Source of the DNA: Candidatus Kryptobacter tengchongensis
GTDB taxonomy: Bacteria; Bacteroidota; Ignavibacteria; Kryptoniales; Kryptoniaceae
Length of the DNA: 64,000 nucleotides
Assembly (NCBI GenBank): GCA_001485605.1
Contig: FAON01000011.1
Location: 144,344 to 208,343 of the forward strand
Direction: 5' to 3'
This document shows positions 45,627-55,119 of this stretch, piece after piece. The first letter of the stretch is position 1, and each line of letters starts with the position of its first letter. The position numbers and the translations under genes were made by a program. Under the pieces are notes generated by a model that did no database searches, was not told the DNA's origin, and worked only from the letters and a program-made list of their open reading frames with translations.

Positions 45627-46004
45627 TTAAAAAACTAAACCACCCTCACGAGCTGCTTCTGCAAGGGCTTTTACCCTACCGTGATATTTGTAGCCGTTTC
45701 TGTCAAATACAACTTTTGTTATACCCTTTTCAAGTGCTTTTTTCGCAAGCGCAAGCCCAACGATCCTGCTAACCTCTGTCTTCGTTTTCGCATTTCTAAC
45801 CTCATCCCTTATCTCTTTTGATAAACTTGACATCGCAACAAGCGTATGTCCCTTTGTATCATCAATTATTTGAGCATAGATATGTTTCAAACTTCTATAA
45901 ACTGACAACCTTGGTCTTTCAGGTGTTCCAATAATTTTTGCTCTTACACGCTTGCGAATCTTTTCCCTACGAACCTTCTTCTTCTCAAATTCTCGCTTTA
46001 TCAT
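45627..46004 (-). CDS. rplR: 50S ribosomal protein L18
   Basis: A 125-residue 5S rRNA-binding protein. [18 protein letters not shown] and the C-terminal [26 protein letters not shown] sequence are conserved. The gap to rplF upstream is 70 bases, larger than elsewhere in the cluster, and holds an inverted repeat. Confidence 0.98.
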   Translation of the reverse strand: MIKREFEKKKVRREKIRKRVRAKIIGTPERPRLSVYRSLKHIYAQIIDDTKGHTLVAMSSLSKEIRDEVRNAKTKTEVSRIVGLALAKKALEKGITKVVFDRNGYKYHGRVKALAEAAREGGLVF

Positions 46005-46037
46005 ATTTTAAATTTAACCAATTTTATTTTGAATTCC

Positions 46038-46073
46038 GAACGAGGTTACGCCCAAAGTGAGCCCGCCTCGTTC
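46038..46073 (-). promoter_or_regulatory. Intergenic hairpin between rplF and rplR
   Basis: GAACGAGG and CCTCGTTC form an 8-bp stem around a 20-base loop, directly after the rplF stop codon. No U tract follows on the minus strand, so it is not a standard terminator; it could stabilise mRNA ends or bind a ribosomal protein. Role unproven. Confidence 0.5.
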
Positions 46074-46074
46074 A

Positions 46075-46614
46075 TTATTTACCTGCTGCTTTTCCTGCTT
46101 TCATTCTTATAACTTCACCCTCGTAACGTATGCCTTTACCTTTATATGGCTCTGGCGGTCTAAAAGAACGAATCTTTGCTGCAACCTGCCCAACAAGCTG
46201 TTTGTCAATTCCACTTACAACGATATTTGTCGGCTGAGGAACTTCAATTTTAACTCCATCAGGAGGAATAAAAATTATCGGATGTGAATACCCAAGATAA
46301 AGAACAAGAGCTTTACCTTTCAACTCGGCTCTATATCCAATTCCAACAATCTCAAGCTTTTTTGTGTAACCTTGCGAAACCCCAATCACCATATTATTAA
46401 TCAACGCTCTCCACAATCCATGCAATGCCTTATCAGTCCTTGAATCACTCCTCCTCTTAACAAAAACTTGATCTGAAGTTATCTCAACTTCTATTCTCGG
46501 ATGAACCTGCGCTGTAAGTTCTCCTTTCGGACCTGAAACTTTTAAAACTCCGTTTATTCTTTCAACCTTCACACCTTTTGGGATAGGTATCGGTTTTTTC
46601 CCAATTCTTGACAT
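46075..46614 (-). CDS. rplF: 50S ribosomal protein L6
   Basis: A 179-residue protein near the sarcin-ricin loop. The start MSRIGKKPIPIPKGVKV at 46614 fits the family; a longer frame from 46656 would overlap rpsH and adds unrelated residues. The C-terminal PEPYKGKGIRYEGEVIR is conserved. Confidence 0.98.
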   Translation of the reverse strand: MSRIGKKPIPIPKGVKVERINGVLKVSGPKGELTAQVHPRIEVEITSDQVFVKRRSDSRTDKALHGLWRALINNMVIGVSQGYTKKLEIVGIGYRAELKGKALVLYLGYSHPIIFIPPDGVKIEVPQPTNIVVSGIDKQLVGQVAAKIRSFRPPEPYKGKGIRYEGEVIRMKAGKAAGK

Positions 46615-46640
46615 TTTTCTTACGATTTTATTTTCAATTT

Positions 46641-47036
46641 TCACCAAACATAACAAATTACTTCTCCACCAACCCTTTCCTTTCTCGCACGACGATCAGT
46701 CATAACTCCCTTCGGAGTAGTCAAAATTGCAATCCCAAGACCATTTAAAACCCTTGGTATCTCATCAACTCCAACATAAATTCTGCGCCCTGGTTTACTT
46801 ACCCGCACAAGATTCGTAATTGCTGGCTCGCCATCTTCTGTATATTTGAGATAAATTCTCAAAATTCCCTGCTTCCCATCATCAATAACTTCATATCCCT
46901 TTATAAATTTCTGCTCAAGTAAAATCTGAGCAATAGCCCTTTTAAGTTTTGATGAAGGAGCTTCAACCACCTTATGTTTAGCTCTGACTGCATTTCTTAT
47001 CCTCGTTAAAAAATCAGCAATTGGATCCGTCATCAT
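46641..47036 (-). CDS. rpsH: 30S ribosomal protein S8
   Basis: A 131-residue central-domain 16S rRNA-binding protein. [14 protein letters not shown] at the start and [18 protein letters not shown] near the end are typical. S8 is the classical repressor of the spc operon in enterobacteria; no target site was recognised here. Confidence 0.98.
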   Translation of the reverse strand: MMTDPIADFLTRIRNAVRAKHKVVEAPSSKLKRAIAQILLEQKFIKGYEVIDDGKQGILRIYLKYTEDGEPAITNLVRVSKPGRRIYVGVDEIPRVLNGLGIAILTTPKGVMTDRRARKERVGGEVICYVW

Positions 47037-47064
47037 AGCCTGTTTTTACCTCTAAATTTAATTT

Positions 47065-47250
47065 TTACCAACTTGCTTTTCTCACACCAGGAATTTTACC
47101 CTCAAGAGCAAGTCTCCGGAAACAAATCCTGCAAATTCCAAACTTCCTGTAATAACCTCTTGGTCTACCACAGATTGAACAGCGATTTCTCTTCCTAACT
47201 TTATATTTCGGTTCTCTTAATGCTTTTTGAATTGACGCTTTTCGTGCCAA
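47065..47250 (-). CDS. rpsN: 30S ribosomal protein S14, zinc-binding type
   Basis: A 61-residue short (type Z) S14. The zinc ligands are Cys24, Cys27, Cys40 and Cys43. [20 protein letters not shown] is the usual start of this type. It lies 28 bases before rpsH. Confidence 0.98.
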   Translation of the reverse strand: MARKASIQKALREPKYKVRKRNRCSICGRPRGYYRKFGICRICFRRLALEGKIPGVRKASW

Positions 47251-47273
47251 GTTTTAATTCCTGAAATTTGTTT

Positions 47274-47912
47274 TTACGCTGTTGCTTTTTCCTCAACTAC
47301 AACTTCACGTTTTCTAAATGGCATCCCAAACAACCTCAACAATTCATAAGCTTCCTCATCGGTTTTGGCTGTTGTTACAATCGTTATATCCATGCCAAAA
47401 ATTCTTTCTACTTCATCAACATTTATCTCAGGGAAAATTATATGTTCTCTAATTCCAAGTGTGTAATTCCCTCTACCATCAAAAGATTTATCAGATAAAC
47501 CTCTAAAGTCCCTGATCCTTGGAATTGCTGCGTTTATCAGCCTATCAAGAAACTCATACATTCGTTCTCTTCTCAATGTAACTTTACATCCGATTGCCAT
47601 TCCAGCTCTTAACTTAAAGTTTGAGATTGATTTTCTCGCTCTCCTTATCACAGGTTGCTGTCCTGTAATCTTTGCAAGTTCTTTCATAGCCATTTCCAAA
47701 AGTTTCGGATCTTGCGTAGCTTGACCAACGCCCATATTAACGACAATCTTCACAAGTCGTGGAACTTGCATAACATTTTTATAGCCAAATCTTTTCATCA
47801 TCTCTGGAATTATAACCTCATGATAAAGTTTTTTTAATCTCGGAACAACCTTTTCTTGTGTTTCCTCAATTTCTTGAACTTCTTGCTTTTTTTGCTTTTT
47901 CTCCTTAGCCAT
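47274..47912 (-). CDS. rplE: 50S ribosomal protein L5, N-terminally extended
   Basis: A 212-residue 5S rRNA-binding protein; the usual length is about 180. The extra residues are a charged N-terminal segment ([19 protein letters not shown], 3-21) and a short C-terminal tail (VVVEEKATA). The core ([50 protein letters not shown]) is intact. Confidence 0.97.
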   Translation of the reverse strand: MAKEKKQKKQEVQEIEETQEKVVPRLKKLYHEVIIPEMMKRFGYKNVMQVPRLVKIVVNMGVGQATQDPKLLEMAMKELAKITGQQPVIRRARKSISNFKLRAGMAIGCKVTLRRERMYEFLDRLINAAIPRIRDFRGLSDKSFDGRGNYTLGIREHIIFPEINVDEVERIFGMDITIVTTAKTDEEAYELLRLFGMPFRKREVVVEEKATA

Positions 47913-47933
47913 TTTAACTCACCTATGTTTTAA

Positions 47934-48254
47934 TTAAAACATTTCGCCACATTTTTTACAAACTCTCATCTTGCTTTTCTTCCCATCCGCTGAAACAAGC
48001 CTCGCATGTCCAACTCTGGTTGCTTTACCGCACTTTGGACAAACAAGCATAACATTTGAAACATGGATTGGGGCCTCCATCTCAATTATACCACCCTGCG
48101 GATACTTGGGCGACTTGCGAACATGTTTTTTAACAATGTTAACACCCTCAACAAGAACTCTTTCCTTCTCACGGAGAACTTTTAAAACTTTTCCAATTTT
48201 ACCCTTATAATTTCCAGCAATTACCTGAACGATGTCATTTTTCTTGATGTTCAT
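47934..48254 (-). CDS. rplX: 50S ribosomal protein L24 with zinc-ribbon tail
   Basis: A 106-residue assembly-initiator protein. The KOW motif ([20 protein letters not shown]) is at the N-terminus, and a C-terminal zinc ribbon is formed by Cys72, Cys75, Cys99 and Cys102. Confidence 0.98.
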   Translation of the reverse strand: MNIKKNDIVQVIAGNYKGKIGKVLKVLREKERVLVEGVNIVKKHVRKSPKYPQGGIIEMEAPIHVSNVMLVCPKCGKATRVGHARLVSADGKKSKMRVCKKCGEMF

Positions 48255-48272
48255 TCTCTCCCAAAGTTTAAT

Positions 48273-48641
48273 TTAAATAACTTCCGGTGCAAGTGATATA
48301 ATTTTCATAAACTGTTTTTCACGCAGTTCCCTTGCAACAGGTCCAAAGATTCTCGTTCCCCTTGGTTCACCATACTTGTCAAGCAAAACGACAGCATTCT
48401 CATCAAATCTGACATAAGATCCATCCTTACGTCTTATTTCTTTCTTTGTTCGCACAACAACTGCGCGCGAAACTTCACCTTTTTTAACTGGTGCACCTGG
48501 AATTGCGCTTTTTATTGAAACCACAATGATATCTCCAACTGTTGCCGTTAATCTTTGATGTTGACCTATAATTCCTATACAACGAACTTTTTTAGCTCCT
48601 GAATTATCCGCAACCACAAGGTCGGTTTCTCTTCTTATCAT
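48273..48641 (-). CDS. rplN: 50S ribosomal protein L14
   Basis: A 122-residue protein of the subunit interface. [17 protein letters not shown] near residue 9 and the C-terminal [19 protein letters not shown] are conserved. Standard position between rpsQ and rplX. Confidence 0.98.
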   Translation of the reverse strand: MIRRETDLVVADNSGAKKVRCIGIIGQHQRLTATVGDIIVVSIKSAIPGAPVKKGEVSRAVVVRTKKEIRRKDGSYVRFDENAVVLLDKYGEPRGTRIFGPVARELREKQFMKIISLAPEVI

Positions 48642-48656
48642 GGCATTTTCAGAATT

Positions 48657-48989
48657 TTATTTTGCTCTTTCTATTATTTCAACAAGACGCCATCTTTTAT
48701 GTTTGCTTAAGGGTCTTGTTTCCATAATTTTTACAATATCACCAATATTACACTCATTATTTTCATCATGAGCCATAACCTTCGTAGTTCTTGTATAAAC
48801 TTTCTTGTAAATCGGGTGCATAATCTTCCTTTCAATTGCAACGACAATCGTTTTGTTCATCTTATTGCTCACAACTCTTCCAATTCTAACCTTCCTTTGA
48901 CCACGTTTTGGTTTTTCAGGTTGAAGCCCTTGAACTTCATTTTGGCTCTGCTGAACATTTTCTTTTTCCTGGATTTTTTCCTCGCTCAT
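48657..48989 (-). CDS. rpsQ: 30S ribosomal protein S17, N-terminally extended
   Basis: A 110-residue S17. The OB-fold core begins near residue 33 ([19 protein letters not shown]); before it is a glutamate/glutamine-rich extension of about 30 residues ([17 protein letters not shown]...) absent from typical S17. The ATG overlaps the rpmC stop by one base, which supports this start. Confidence 0.97.
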   Translation of the reverse strand: MSEEKIQEKENVQQSQNEVQGLQPEKPKRGQRKVRIGRVVSNKMNKTIVVAIERKIMHPIYKKVYTRTTKVMAHDENNECNIGDIVKIMETRPLSKHKRWRLVEIIERAK

Positions 48990-49210
48990 CAGGCAACTTT
49001 ACCTTCCTTTGTTTTCTCTCTTTGAAGTTCCCTTTCTCTTAAAATTGTTTTCATCCTTGCTATATCTTTGCGAATCATTTTAAATCTATGTGGCTTTTCA
49101 AGCTGACCAAGAGCTTTTTGAAATCTCAAATTGAACAGCTCTTCTTCAAGCTCTTTGATTCTTTGTCTTATCTCATCATCAGAAAGTTGTCTTATTTCGC
49201 TTGCCTTCAT
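48989..49210 (-). CDS. rpmC: 50S ribosomal protein L29
   Basis: A 73-residue two-helix protein near the tunnel exit. [20 protein letters not shown] and [19 protein letters not shown] are typical. It overlaps rpsQ by one base. Confidence 0.98.
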   Translation of the reverse strand: MKASEIRQLSDDEIRQRIKELEEELFNLRFQKALGQLEKPHRFKMIRKDIARMKTILRERELQREKTKEGKVA

Positions 49211-49241
49211 CTTTTCTGCGCAAAATTTTTATTTAAAATTT

Positions 49242-49661
49242 TTAACCGCCTGCCTCAATTCTTGTGACAAATTTTGTCTTTATTGGCAATTTATCCGCCG
49301 CAAGTTTAAGTGCTTCTTCTGCAACTTCACGACTGACGCCTCCAACCTCAAACATAATTCTACCAGGTTTCACAACAGCAACCCATCCCTCAACATTACC
49401 TTTACCTTTACCCATACGAGTCTCAGCTGGTTTTTTAGTATATGGTTTATCAGGGAAAATCCTTATCCAGATTTTCCCCCCTCTTTTCAAAGTCCTTGAA
49501 ATTGCAACACGTGCTGCTTCAATTTGTTTATTTGTTATCCAGGCTGGCTCAAGCGCTTTCAAGCCATAATCTCCAAAAGCAAGCGTTGAAGCACGATATG
49601 ATTTCCCTTTCAAACGACCACGCTGCTGTTTTCTGTATTTCGTCCTGCTTGGCATTAACAT
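49242..49661 (-). CDS. rplP: 50S ribosomal protein L16
   Basis: A 139-residue protein at the A-site/peptidyl-transferase region. [16 protein letters not shown] is a common family start, with GAGG ten bases upstream of this [18 protein letters not shown] and [15 protein letters not shown] are conserved. Confidence 0.98.
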   Translation of the reverse strand: MLMPSRTKYRKQQRGRLKGKSYRASTLAFGDYGLKALEPAWITNKQIEAARVAISRTLKRGGKIWIRIFPDKPYTKKPAETRMGKGKGNVEGWVAVVKPGRIMFEVGGVSREVAEEALKLAADKLPIKTKFVTRIEAGG

Positions 49662-49685
49662 AGTTTAAAACCTCAAAGTTGTTTT

Positions 49686-50330
49686 TTAACGAAGTTGTGG
49701 TTTTCTTCCTAAAACTTCACCCTTGAAAACCCAAACTTTAACTCCAATCTTACCATAAATGGTCAACGCTTCTGCGATTGCAAAATCAATCTCTGCTCTT
49801 ATAGTATGTAATGGAACTCTGCCCTCAAGATACCACTCGCTTCTTGCTATCTCAGCACCAGCTAATCTACCCGAACACATTACTTTAATCCCCTGCGCTC
49901 CCATCCTCATTGCGGATGTAACAGCTGCCTTCATCGCCCTTCTATAAGAAACCCTATTTTCAATCTGTGCAGCTATTGACTCAGCTATAAGATAAGCATC
50001 AAGCTCAGGACGCTTGATCTCAACCACTTCAATTCTAACCTCTTTACCCGTTAACCTTTTTAATTCCTCCTGCAAAGATTCAATATCCTTGCCACCCTTT
50101 CCAATGACTATCCCTGGGCGAGAAGTATGAATCTTAATCTCAACTTGTTTTGTTTTTCTGTCAATTATTATTCTTGAAACACCGCTCCTTTTAAGCCTAT
50201 TACGAATGTAATTACGAATCATCAAATCTTCCTGGAGCTTTTCAGCAAAATTTTTATCTTCATACCAATGCGCATCCCAATCCCTTATTATTCCAAGCCT
50301 GAAGCCTATTGGATGTGTTTTCTGTCCCAA
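49686..50330 (-). CDS. rpsC: 30S ribosomal protein S3
   Basis: A 214-residue mRNA-entry protein. MGQKTHPIGFRLGIIRDW opens the protein, the KH domain GXXG is IGKGGKDI (about residues 76-83), and the C-domain GRLAGAEIARSEWY is intact. Confidence 0.98.
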   Translation of the reverse strand: MGQKTHPIGFRLGIIRDWDAHWYEDKNFAEKLQEDLMIRNYIRNRLKRSGVSRIIIDRKTKQVEIKIHTSRPGIVIGKGGKDIESLQEELKRLTGKEVRIEVVEIKRPELDAYLIAESIAAQIENRVSYRRAMKAAVTSAMRMGAQGIKVMCSGRLAGAEIARSEWYLEGRVPLHTIRAEIDFAIAEALTIYGKIGVKVWVFKGEVLGRKPQLR

Positions 50331-50345
50331 GACTCCTCCACCATG

Positions 50346-50717
50346 CTACTTTGTTTTTGATTTATTTTTTCCTTCTGATTTTTCTGCTACAACGATCGTC
50401 AAGTGATTGCTCCTTCTTCTTATAATATATGCTCTACCAAATGGAGCGGGTAAAACACGTTTCAACATTGGTCCAGGGTCCACATAAACTTCCTTCACAT
50501 AAAGATCTGATATATCAACCTTTCGTTCTGTTTCTTTATTCATGAAATTTGCAACAGCTGATCTTAAAACTTTTTCGGCAATTTTTGCTGCACGTTTTGG
50601 GGTATAATGTAAAATGTTAAGTGCTTCATCCACTGATTTACCTCTTATCAAATCAATCACAACCCTCATCTTCCTCGGCGAAGATGGTATATATCTTGCG
50701 ACTGCTTTTGCTTCCAT
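50346..50717 (-). CDS. rplV: 50S ribosomal protein L22
   Basis: A 123-residue exit-tunnel protein. RYIPSSPRKMRVVIDLIRGK near the N-terminus and the beta-hairpin RAYIIRRRSNHLTIVV that reaches into the tunnel are conserved. Sixteen bases before rpsC. Confidence 0.98.
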   Translation of the reverse strand: MEAKAVARYIPSSPRKMRVVIDLIRGKSVDEALNILHYTPKRAAKIAEKVLRSAVANFMNKETERKVDISDLYVKEVYVDPGPMLKRVLPAPFGRAYIIRRRSNHLTIVVAEKSEGKNKSKTK

Positions 50718-50736
50718 TTCAGTATCCGAACTTTAT

Positions 50737-51027
50737 TTACTTTTTCATTTTACTTGCTTTTTCCGCCTTCGTGCCAGGGTGACCTCTAAATGTCCTCGTA
50801 GGTGCAAATTCACCAAGCTTATGCCCAACCATGTTTTCAGTTATATAAACTGGAATAAATTGTTTTCCATTATGAACCGCAAATGTAAACCCAACAAAAT
50901 CGGGAATTATCGTACAATCACGTGCCCAAGTTTTTATCACTCTCTTCTGTCCAGTCTTCATTAACTCTTGAACTTTCTTTAGCAATTTCTGGTCTACATA
51001 TGGACCTTTCTTAAGCGAACGAGCCAT
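50737..51027 (-). CDS. rpsS: 30S ribosomal protein S19
   Basis: A 96-residue head protein that pairs with S13. [16 protein letters not shown] and [19 protein letters not shown] are diagnostic. Confidence 0.98.
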   Translation of the reverse strand: MARSLKKGPYVDQKLLKKVQELMKTGQKRVIKTWARDCTIIPDFVGFTFAVHNGKQFIPVYITENMVGHKLGEFAPTRTFRGHPGTKAEKASKMKK

Positions 51028-51041
51028 ATCAGATTAACTTT

Positions 51042-51875
51042 TTATTTTTTCTTTCTCCTCGCAACAATGTATTTATCAGATGGTTTATTCTTCTTTCTTG
51101 TTTTCTTTCCTTTCGTATGCCAGCCCCAAGGTGAAACTGGATGCGGATTACCTTGCGGTGCTTTACCTTCGCCTCCACCATGCGGATGATCAACAGGATT
51201 CATAGCAACACCACGAACATAAGGTCTTCTCCCAAGCCAGCGCGCTCTCCCAGCCTTGCCAATTGTGATGTTTTCATGATCAAGATTGCTCACAATCCCA
51301 ATAGTAGCATAGCAATTTAAATGAATTTTTCTCAACTCACCAGATGGGAGACGCAAAAGAGCATAATTACCTTCTTTAGCCATAACCTGTGCATAAGTCC
51401 CAGCACTCCTTGCAATTTGCCCACCTTTCCCAGGACGAAGCTCAATATTATGCACAAACTCTCCAACAGGTATATTTCTCAACGGCAATGCATTCCCAAT
51501 TTTAATTTCTGCATCCGGACCCGACATAACCATATCTCCAACCTTCAACCCATCTGGAGCGATAATATATCTTTTTTCACCGTCAACATAATGCAAAAGA
51601 GCTATCCTCGCACTTCTATTGGGGTCATACTCTATTGAAGCAACTTTTGCAGGAATTCCAATTTTATCACGCTTGAAGTCAATGATCCTATACATTCTTT
51701 TATGACCACCGCCACGATGCCTAACAGTAATTCTTCCTTGATTATTTCTGCCTGCGTGCTTCTTTAATGGAACAACCAGAGATTTCTCAGGCTCTGTCTT
51801 TGTGATATCCGAAAAATCAGAAACCGTATAAAATCTTCTTCCCGGGGTTACAGGCTTAAATGTCTTTACAGGCAT
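51042..51875 (-). CDS. rplB: 50S ribosomal protein L2
   Basis: A 277-residue core protein needed for subunit joining and peptidyl transfer. [17 protein letters not shown] and the universally conserved [18 protein letters not shown] (His in DHPHGG) are intact. Confidence 0.98.
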   Translation of the reverse strand: MPVKTFKPVTPGRRFYTVSDFSDITKTEPEKSLVVPLKKHAGRNNQGRITVRHRGGGHKRMYRIIDFKRDKIGIPAKVASIEYDPNRSARIALLHYVDGEKRYIIAPDGLKVGDMVMSGPDAEIKIGNALPLRNIPVGEFVHNIELRPGKGGQIARSAGTYAQVMAKEGNYALLRLPSGELRKIHLNCYATIGIVSNLDHENITIGKAGRARWLGRRPYVRGVAMNPVDHPHGGGEGKAPQGNPHPVSPWGWHTKGKKTRKKNKPSDKYIVARRKKK

Positions 51876-51894
51876 TTTCTCACTCCCTCAATTT

Positions 51895-52185
51895 TTAAAT
51901 GTTCTCAAAAATATCAATCTTGTATCCAGGCTCAAGAACAACAATCGCTTTTTTCCAATCCCGTCTCTTACCCTCAAACCTACCACGTCTTGTCAACATA
52001 AACTTTCTCTTACCTTTAACAATCATAGTCCTAACCTTTCTCACCTTCACATTAAATCTTGACTCAATCTCTTTCTTAATCTCAATTTTATTCGCTTTCA
52101 TCGCAACCTCAAAAACATACTGATTTTTATCACGCAAAATCGTTGATTTCTCCGTAACTATTGGCCTAATTAAAACACTTGGCAT
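51895..52185 (-). CDS. rplW: 50S ribosomal protein L23
   Basis: A 96-residue exit-site protein that docks trigger factor and SRP. VLIRPIVTEKSTILRDKNQY and KVRKVRTMIVKGKRK are typical. Confidence 0.98.
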   Translation of the reverse strand: MPSVLIRPIVTEKSTILRDKNQYVFEVAMKANKIEIKKEIESRFNVKVRKVRTMIVKGKRKFMLTRRGRFEGKRRDWKKAIVVLEPGYKIDIFENI

Positions 52186-52207
52186 CTTGATTGGGAAATT
52201 TTAATTT

Positions 52208-52837
52208 TCATTCTGTAAATGTATTTTGCAAAATTTCAACAGCGCTTTTTTGGATCAAAATCATTTGATTATTTAAAATGTCATAAGTTGATGCTTTATA
52301 TGCCTCCAAAATGTTAAGACCAGGGATATTTCTTCCAGATTTATAAACATTCAAGTCAGTCTTAGCGGTTAAAAGCAAAACTTTCTTATTTAAAAGGTTA
52401 AATGCCCTCAAAATCTCAACCATTCTCTTCGTTTTCGGCTGTTCAAATGTGAAATCCTCAACAACGATTATCTGCTCATCTTTGAGCTTATAAGTTAAAG
52501 CAGATTTTCTTGCAAGTTGTTTGACCTTCTTGGGCAAATCAAGACTATAATCCCTCGGCACTGGACCAAAAACTGTTCCACCACCAACCCAAAGTGGTGA
52601 TCTAATAGAACCTGCCCTTGCTCTTCCCGTATGTTTTTGTGGCCAAGGCTTTCTACCTCCACCTCTTACCTCTCCACGTGTCTTCGTTTTGTGCGTTCCT
52701 TGTCTCTGATTCGCAAGGTAAGCTTTAACAGCCAAATAAATTGCGTGATCATTAGGCTTTATCTCAAAAATATCGGGCCTTAACTCAACATACTCACCCG
52801 ACTTCGTCCCATCAATTTTATAAACCTCAACCTTCAT
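52208..52837 (-). CDS. rplD: 50S ribosomal protein L4
   Basis: A 209-residue protein whose loop (GGGRKPWPQKHTGRARAGS, about residues 60-78) lines the tunnel constriction. In E. coli L4 represses the S10 operon; no such leader was identified here. Confidence 0.98.
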   Translation of the reverse strand: MKVEVYKIDGTKSGEYVELRPDIFEIKPNDHAIYLAVKAYLANQRQGTHKTKTRGEVRGGGRKPWPQKHTGRARAGSIRSPLWVGGGTVFGPVPRDYSLDLPKKVKQLARKSALTYKLKDEQIIVVEDFTFEQPKTKRMVEILRAFNLLNKKVLLLTAKTDLNVYKSGRNIPGLNILEAYKASTYDILNNQMILIQKSAVEILQNTFTE

Positions 52838-52899
52838 TCTTAACTTTCGGTTAATTTTTTTAAAGTTTGTTTTCTCTCACCTTAAAGAATTCAAATCTC

Positions 52900-53526
52900 T
52901 CAACTTGACTTGATTATTTTAACATAACTATTTTTTGCTCCTGGGACCGAACCTTTCACAACAAGTAAATTTGAGTCCGGTATCACCTCAACAACTTCAA
53001 GATTCCTAACTGTAACTTGTTCATCTCCCATATGCCCAGCCATTCTCTGACCTTTAAATGTATGTGACGGGAAAGAACTTGAACCAACTGACCCAGGCGC
53101 CCTATGTCTATCACTTTGACCATGGGTCTTCGGACCCCCACCAAATCCATGACGCTTCACAACGCCTTGAAAACCTTTACCCTTTGATCTTCCCGTTACC
53201 TTAACAAAATCACCAACCGAAAAAACATCCTCAACTCTTATCTGATCACCGGGTTTATACTTGCTTATGTCAAAACCTTTAAATTCCTTAAGCACCCTCA
53301 AAAACGGAACATTTGCTTTCTTAAAATGTCCCTGTAGTGGCTTTGGCGTTCTCTTTTCCTTTCTCAACCCAAAACCAAGCTGAAGAGCTTCATAACCATC
53401 TTTTTCCTTCGTTTTCACCTGCACGACATAACAAGGACCAACTTCAAGGACAGTGCAAGGTATGGCGACACCATTTTCAGCAAAAATTGTAGTCATCCCA
53501 AGTTTTTTTCCTATCAATCCAACCAT
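52900..53526 (-). CDS. rplC: 50S ribosomal protein L3
   Basis: A 208-residue protein near the peptidyl transferase centre. [12 protein letters not shown] opens it; the W-finger-type loop [20 protein letters not shown] (about residues 125-144) is intact. The gap to rplD (62 bases) is larger than its neighbours but shows nothing recognisable. Confidence 0.98.
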   Translation of the reverse strand: MVGLIGKKLGMTTIFAENGVAIPCTVLEVGPCYVVQVKTKEKDGYEALQLGFGLRKEKRTPKPLQGHFKKANVPFLRVLKEFKGFDISKYKPGDQIRVEDVFSVGDFVKVTGRSKGKGFQGVVKRHGFGGGPKTHGQSDRHRAPGSVGSSSFPSHTFKGQRMAGHMGDEQVTVRNLEVVEVIPDSNLLVVKGSVPGAKNSYVKIIKSS

Positions 53527-53549
53527 ATCTAAAATTTAGTTTAAATTTT

Positions 53550-53861
53550 TTATGTCTTAATCTCCACTTCTACTCCCGCTGGTAAATCAATTTTCGTTAA
53601 AACATCCATCGTTTTCGTATTCCAGTTTAAAATATCAATCAACCTTTTATGCGTTCTTATCTCAAACTGTTCGCGGGATTTTTTATCAACATGCGGTGAC
53701 CTTAAAACTGTGAAAACCGAGCGCTTTGTCGGCAGGGGTATAGGCCCTGAGACAACAGCGCCCGTTTGTTTAACAGCTCTTACAATTCTATCAGCTGACT
53801 TGTCAATTAAACGATGATCGTATGACTTTAACTTGATTCTAATTTTTCTCTGCTGTGCCAT
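53550..53861 (-). CDS. rpsJ: 30S ribosomal protein S10
   Basis: A 103-residue protein, also the NusE antitermination factor in other bacteria. [15 protein letters not shown] and [20 protein letters not shown] are conserved. It follows tuf by 18 bases, so the S10 part is joined to the str part. Confidence 0.98.
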   Translation of the reverse strand: MAQQRKIRIKLKSYDHRLIDKSADRIVRAVKQTGAVVSGPIPLPTKRSVFTVLRSPHVDKKSREQFEIRTHKRLIDILNWNTKTMDVLTKIDLPAGVEVEIKT

Positions 53862-53879
53862 TTTTAGATAAAACCTGTT

Positions 53880-55091
53880 TTATTCAAGTATCTTCGTTAC
53901 TACTCCAGCGCCAACTGTTTTACCACCCTCACGAATAGCAAATCTTAATCCTTCCTCCATAGCAACGGGTGCAATCAATTCAATTGTAAGCCTCACATTA
54001 TCACCCGGCATAACCATTTCTTGCCCCTCGGGCAAACCAATTATCGTACCAGTAACATCAGTCGTTCTAAAGTAAAACTGTGGTCTATAACCCTTATAGA
54101 AAGGAGTATGGCGTCCACCTTCTTCCTTTGAAAGAATATAAACCTCAGCTTCAAATTTTGTATGTGGAGTAATTGTCCCAGGCGCAGCTATAACCATACC
54201 ACGTTCAAGCTCATCCTTTTCAATACCGCGCAAGAGCAATCCAACATTATCACCTGCAATTGCCTCATCAAGCTCTTTGCGGAACATCTCAATACCTGTT
54301 ACGACCGTTTTCTTATGCTGACCAAGCCCTACAACCTCAACTTCATCACCAAGTTTTACCCTACCTCTTTCAACACGTCCAGTTCCAACAGTTCCACGAC
54401 CAGTTATTGAGAAAACATCCTCAACTGGCATAAGGAAAGGCTTGTCAATATCACGCTGTGGCAATGGAATATAATTATCAATGGCATCAAGCAACTGATA
54501 AATTGGCTGGAGATCTGGATGATCTGGGGTTGTCTCTGGCTTCATTCCTGCCTCAAGAGCTTTCAAAGCACTACCCCTTATGACAGGAACTTCATCTCCA
54601 GGGAATTCATACTTCTTCAAAAGATCCCGAACCTCAAGTTCAACAAGATCAAGAAGCTCTGGATCATCAACCATATCCACCTTATTCATAAATACAACGA
54701 TATAGGGCACATTAACCTGCCTTGCAAGAAGAACATGCTCTCTTGTTTGAGGCATAACACCATCATTTGCAGCAACAACAAGAATTGCACCGTCCATCTG
54801 AGCTGCACCAGTAATCATGTTCTTTATGTAGTCAGCATGACCAGGGCAATCAACATGTGCATAATGCCTCTTTTCGGTAGAGTACTCAACATGTGAAACC
54901 GCAATTGTAATACCACGAGCTCTTTCTTCTGGGGCATTGTCAATTGATTCAAAAGGTCTTGGCTGAGCAAGACCCTTCTTCGCAAGCGCATAAGTTATCG
55001 CAGCTGTCAATGTTGTTTTCCCATGGTCAATGTGACCAATTGTTCCAACATTGACATGAGGTTTGTCTCTTACGAATTTTTCCTTCGCCAT
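53880..55091 (-). CDS. tuf: Elongation factor Tu
   Basis: A 403-residue GTPase delivering aminoacyl-tRNA. G1 GHIDHGKTT (about residues 18-26), G3 DCPGHADY, G4 NKVD and the tRNA-binding C-terminal domains are complete. Only one tuf copy is in the window, in the str-operon position after fusA. Confidence 0.99.
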   Translation of the reverse strand: MAKEKFVRDKPHVNVGTIGHIDHGKTTLTAAITYALAKKGLAQPRPFESIDNAPEERARGITIAVSHVEYSTEKRHYAHVDCPGHADYIKNMITGAAQMDGAILVVAANDGVMPQTREHVLLARQVNVPYIVVFMNKVDMVDDPELLDLVELEVRDLLKKYEFPGDEVPVIRGSALKALEAGMKPETTPDHPDLQPIYQLLDAIDNYIPLPQRDIDKPFLMPVEDVFSITGRGTVGTGRVERGRVKLGDEVEVVGLGQHKKTVVTGIEMFRKELDEAIAGDNVGLLLRGIEKDELERGMVIAAPGTITPHTKFEAEVYILSKEEGGRHTPFYKGYRPQFYFRTTDVTGTIIGLPEGQEMVMPGDNVRLTIELIAPVAMEEGLRFAIREGGKTVGAGVVTKILE

Positions 55092-55119
55092 AACTCTCCT
55101 TCTCCTTAATTTTTAGTTT

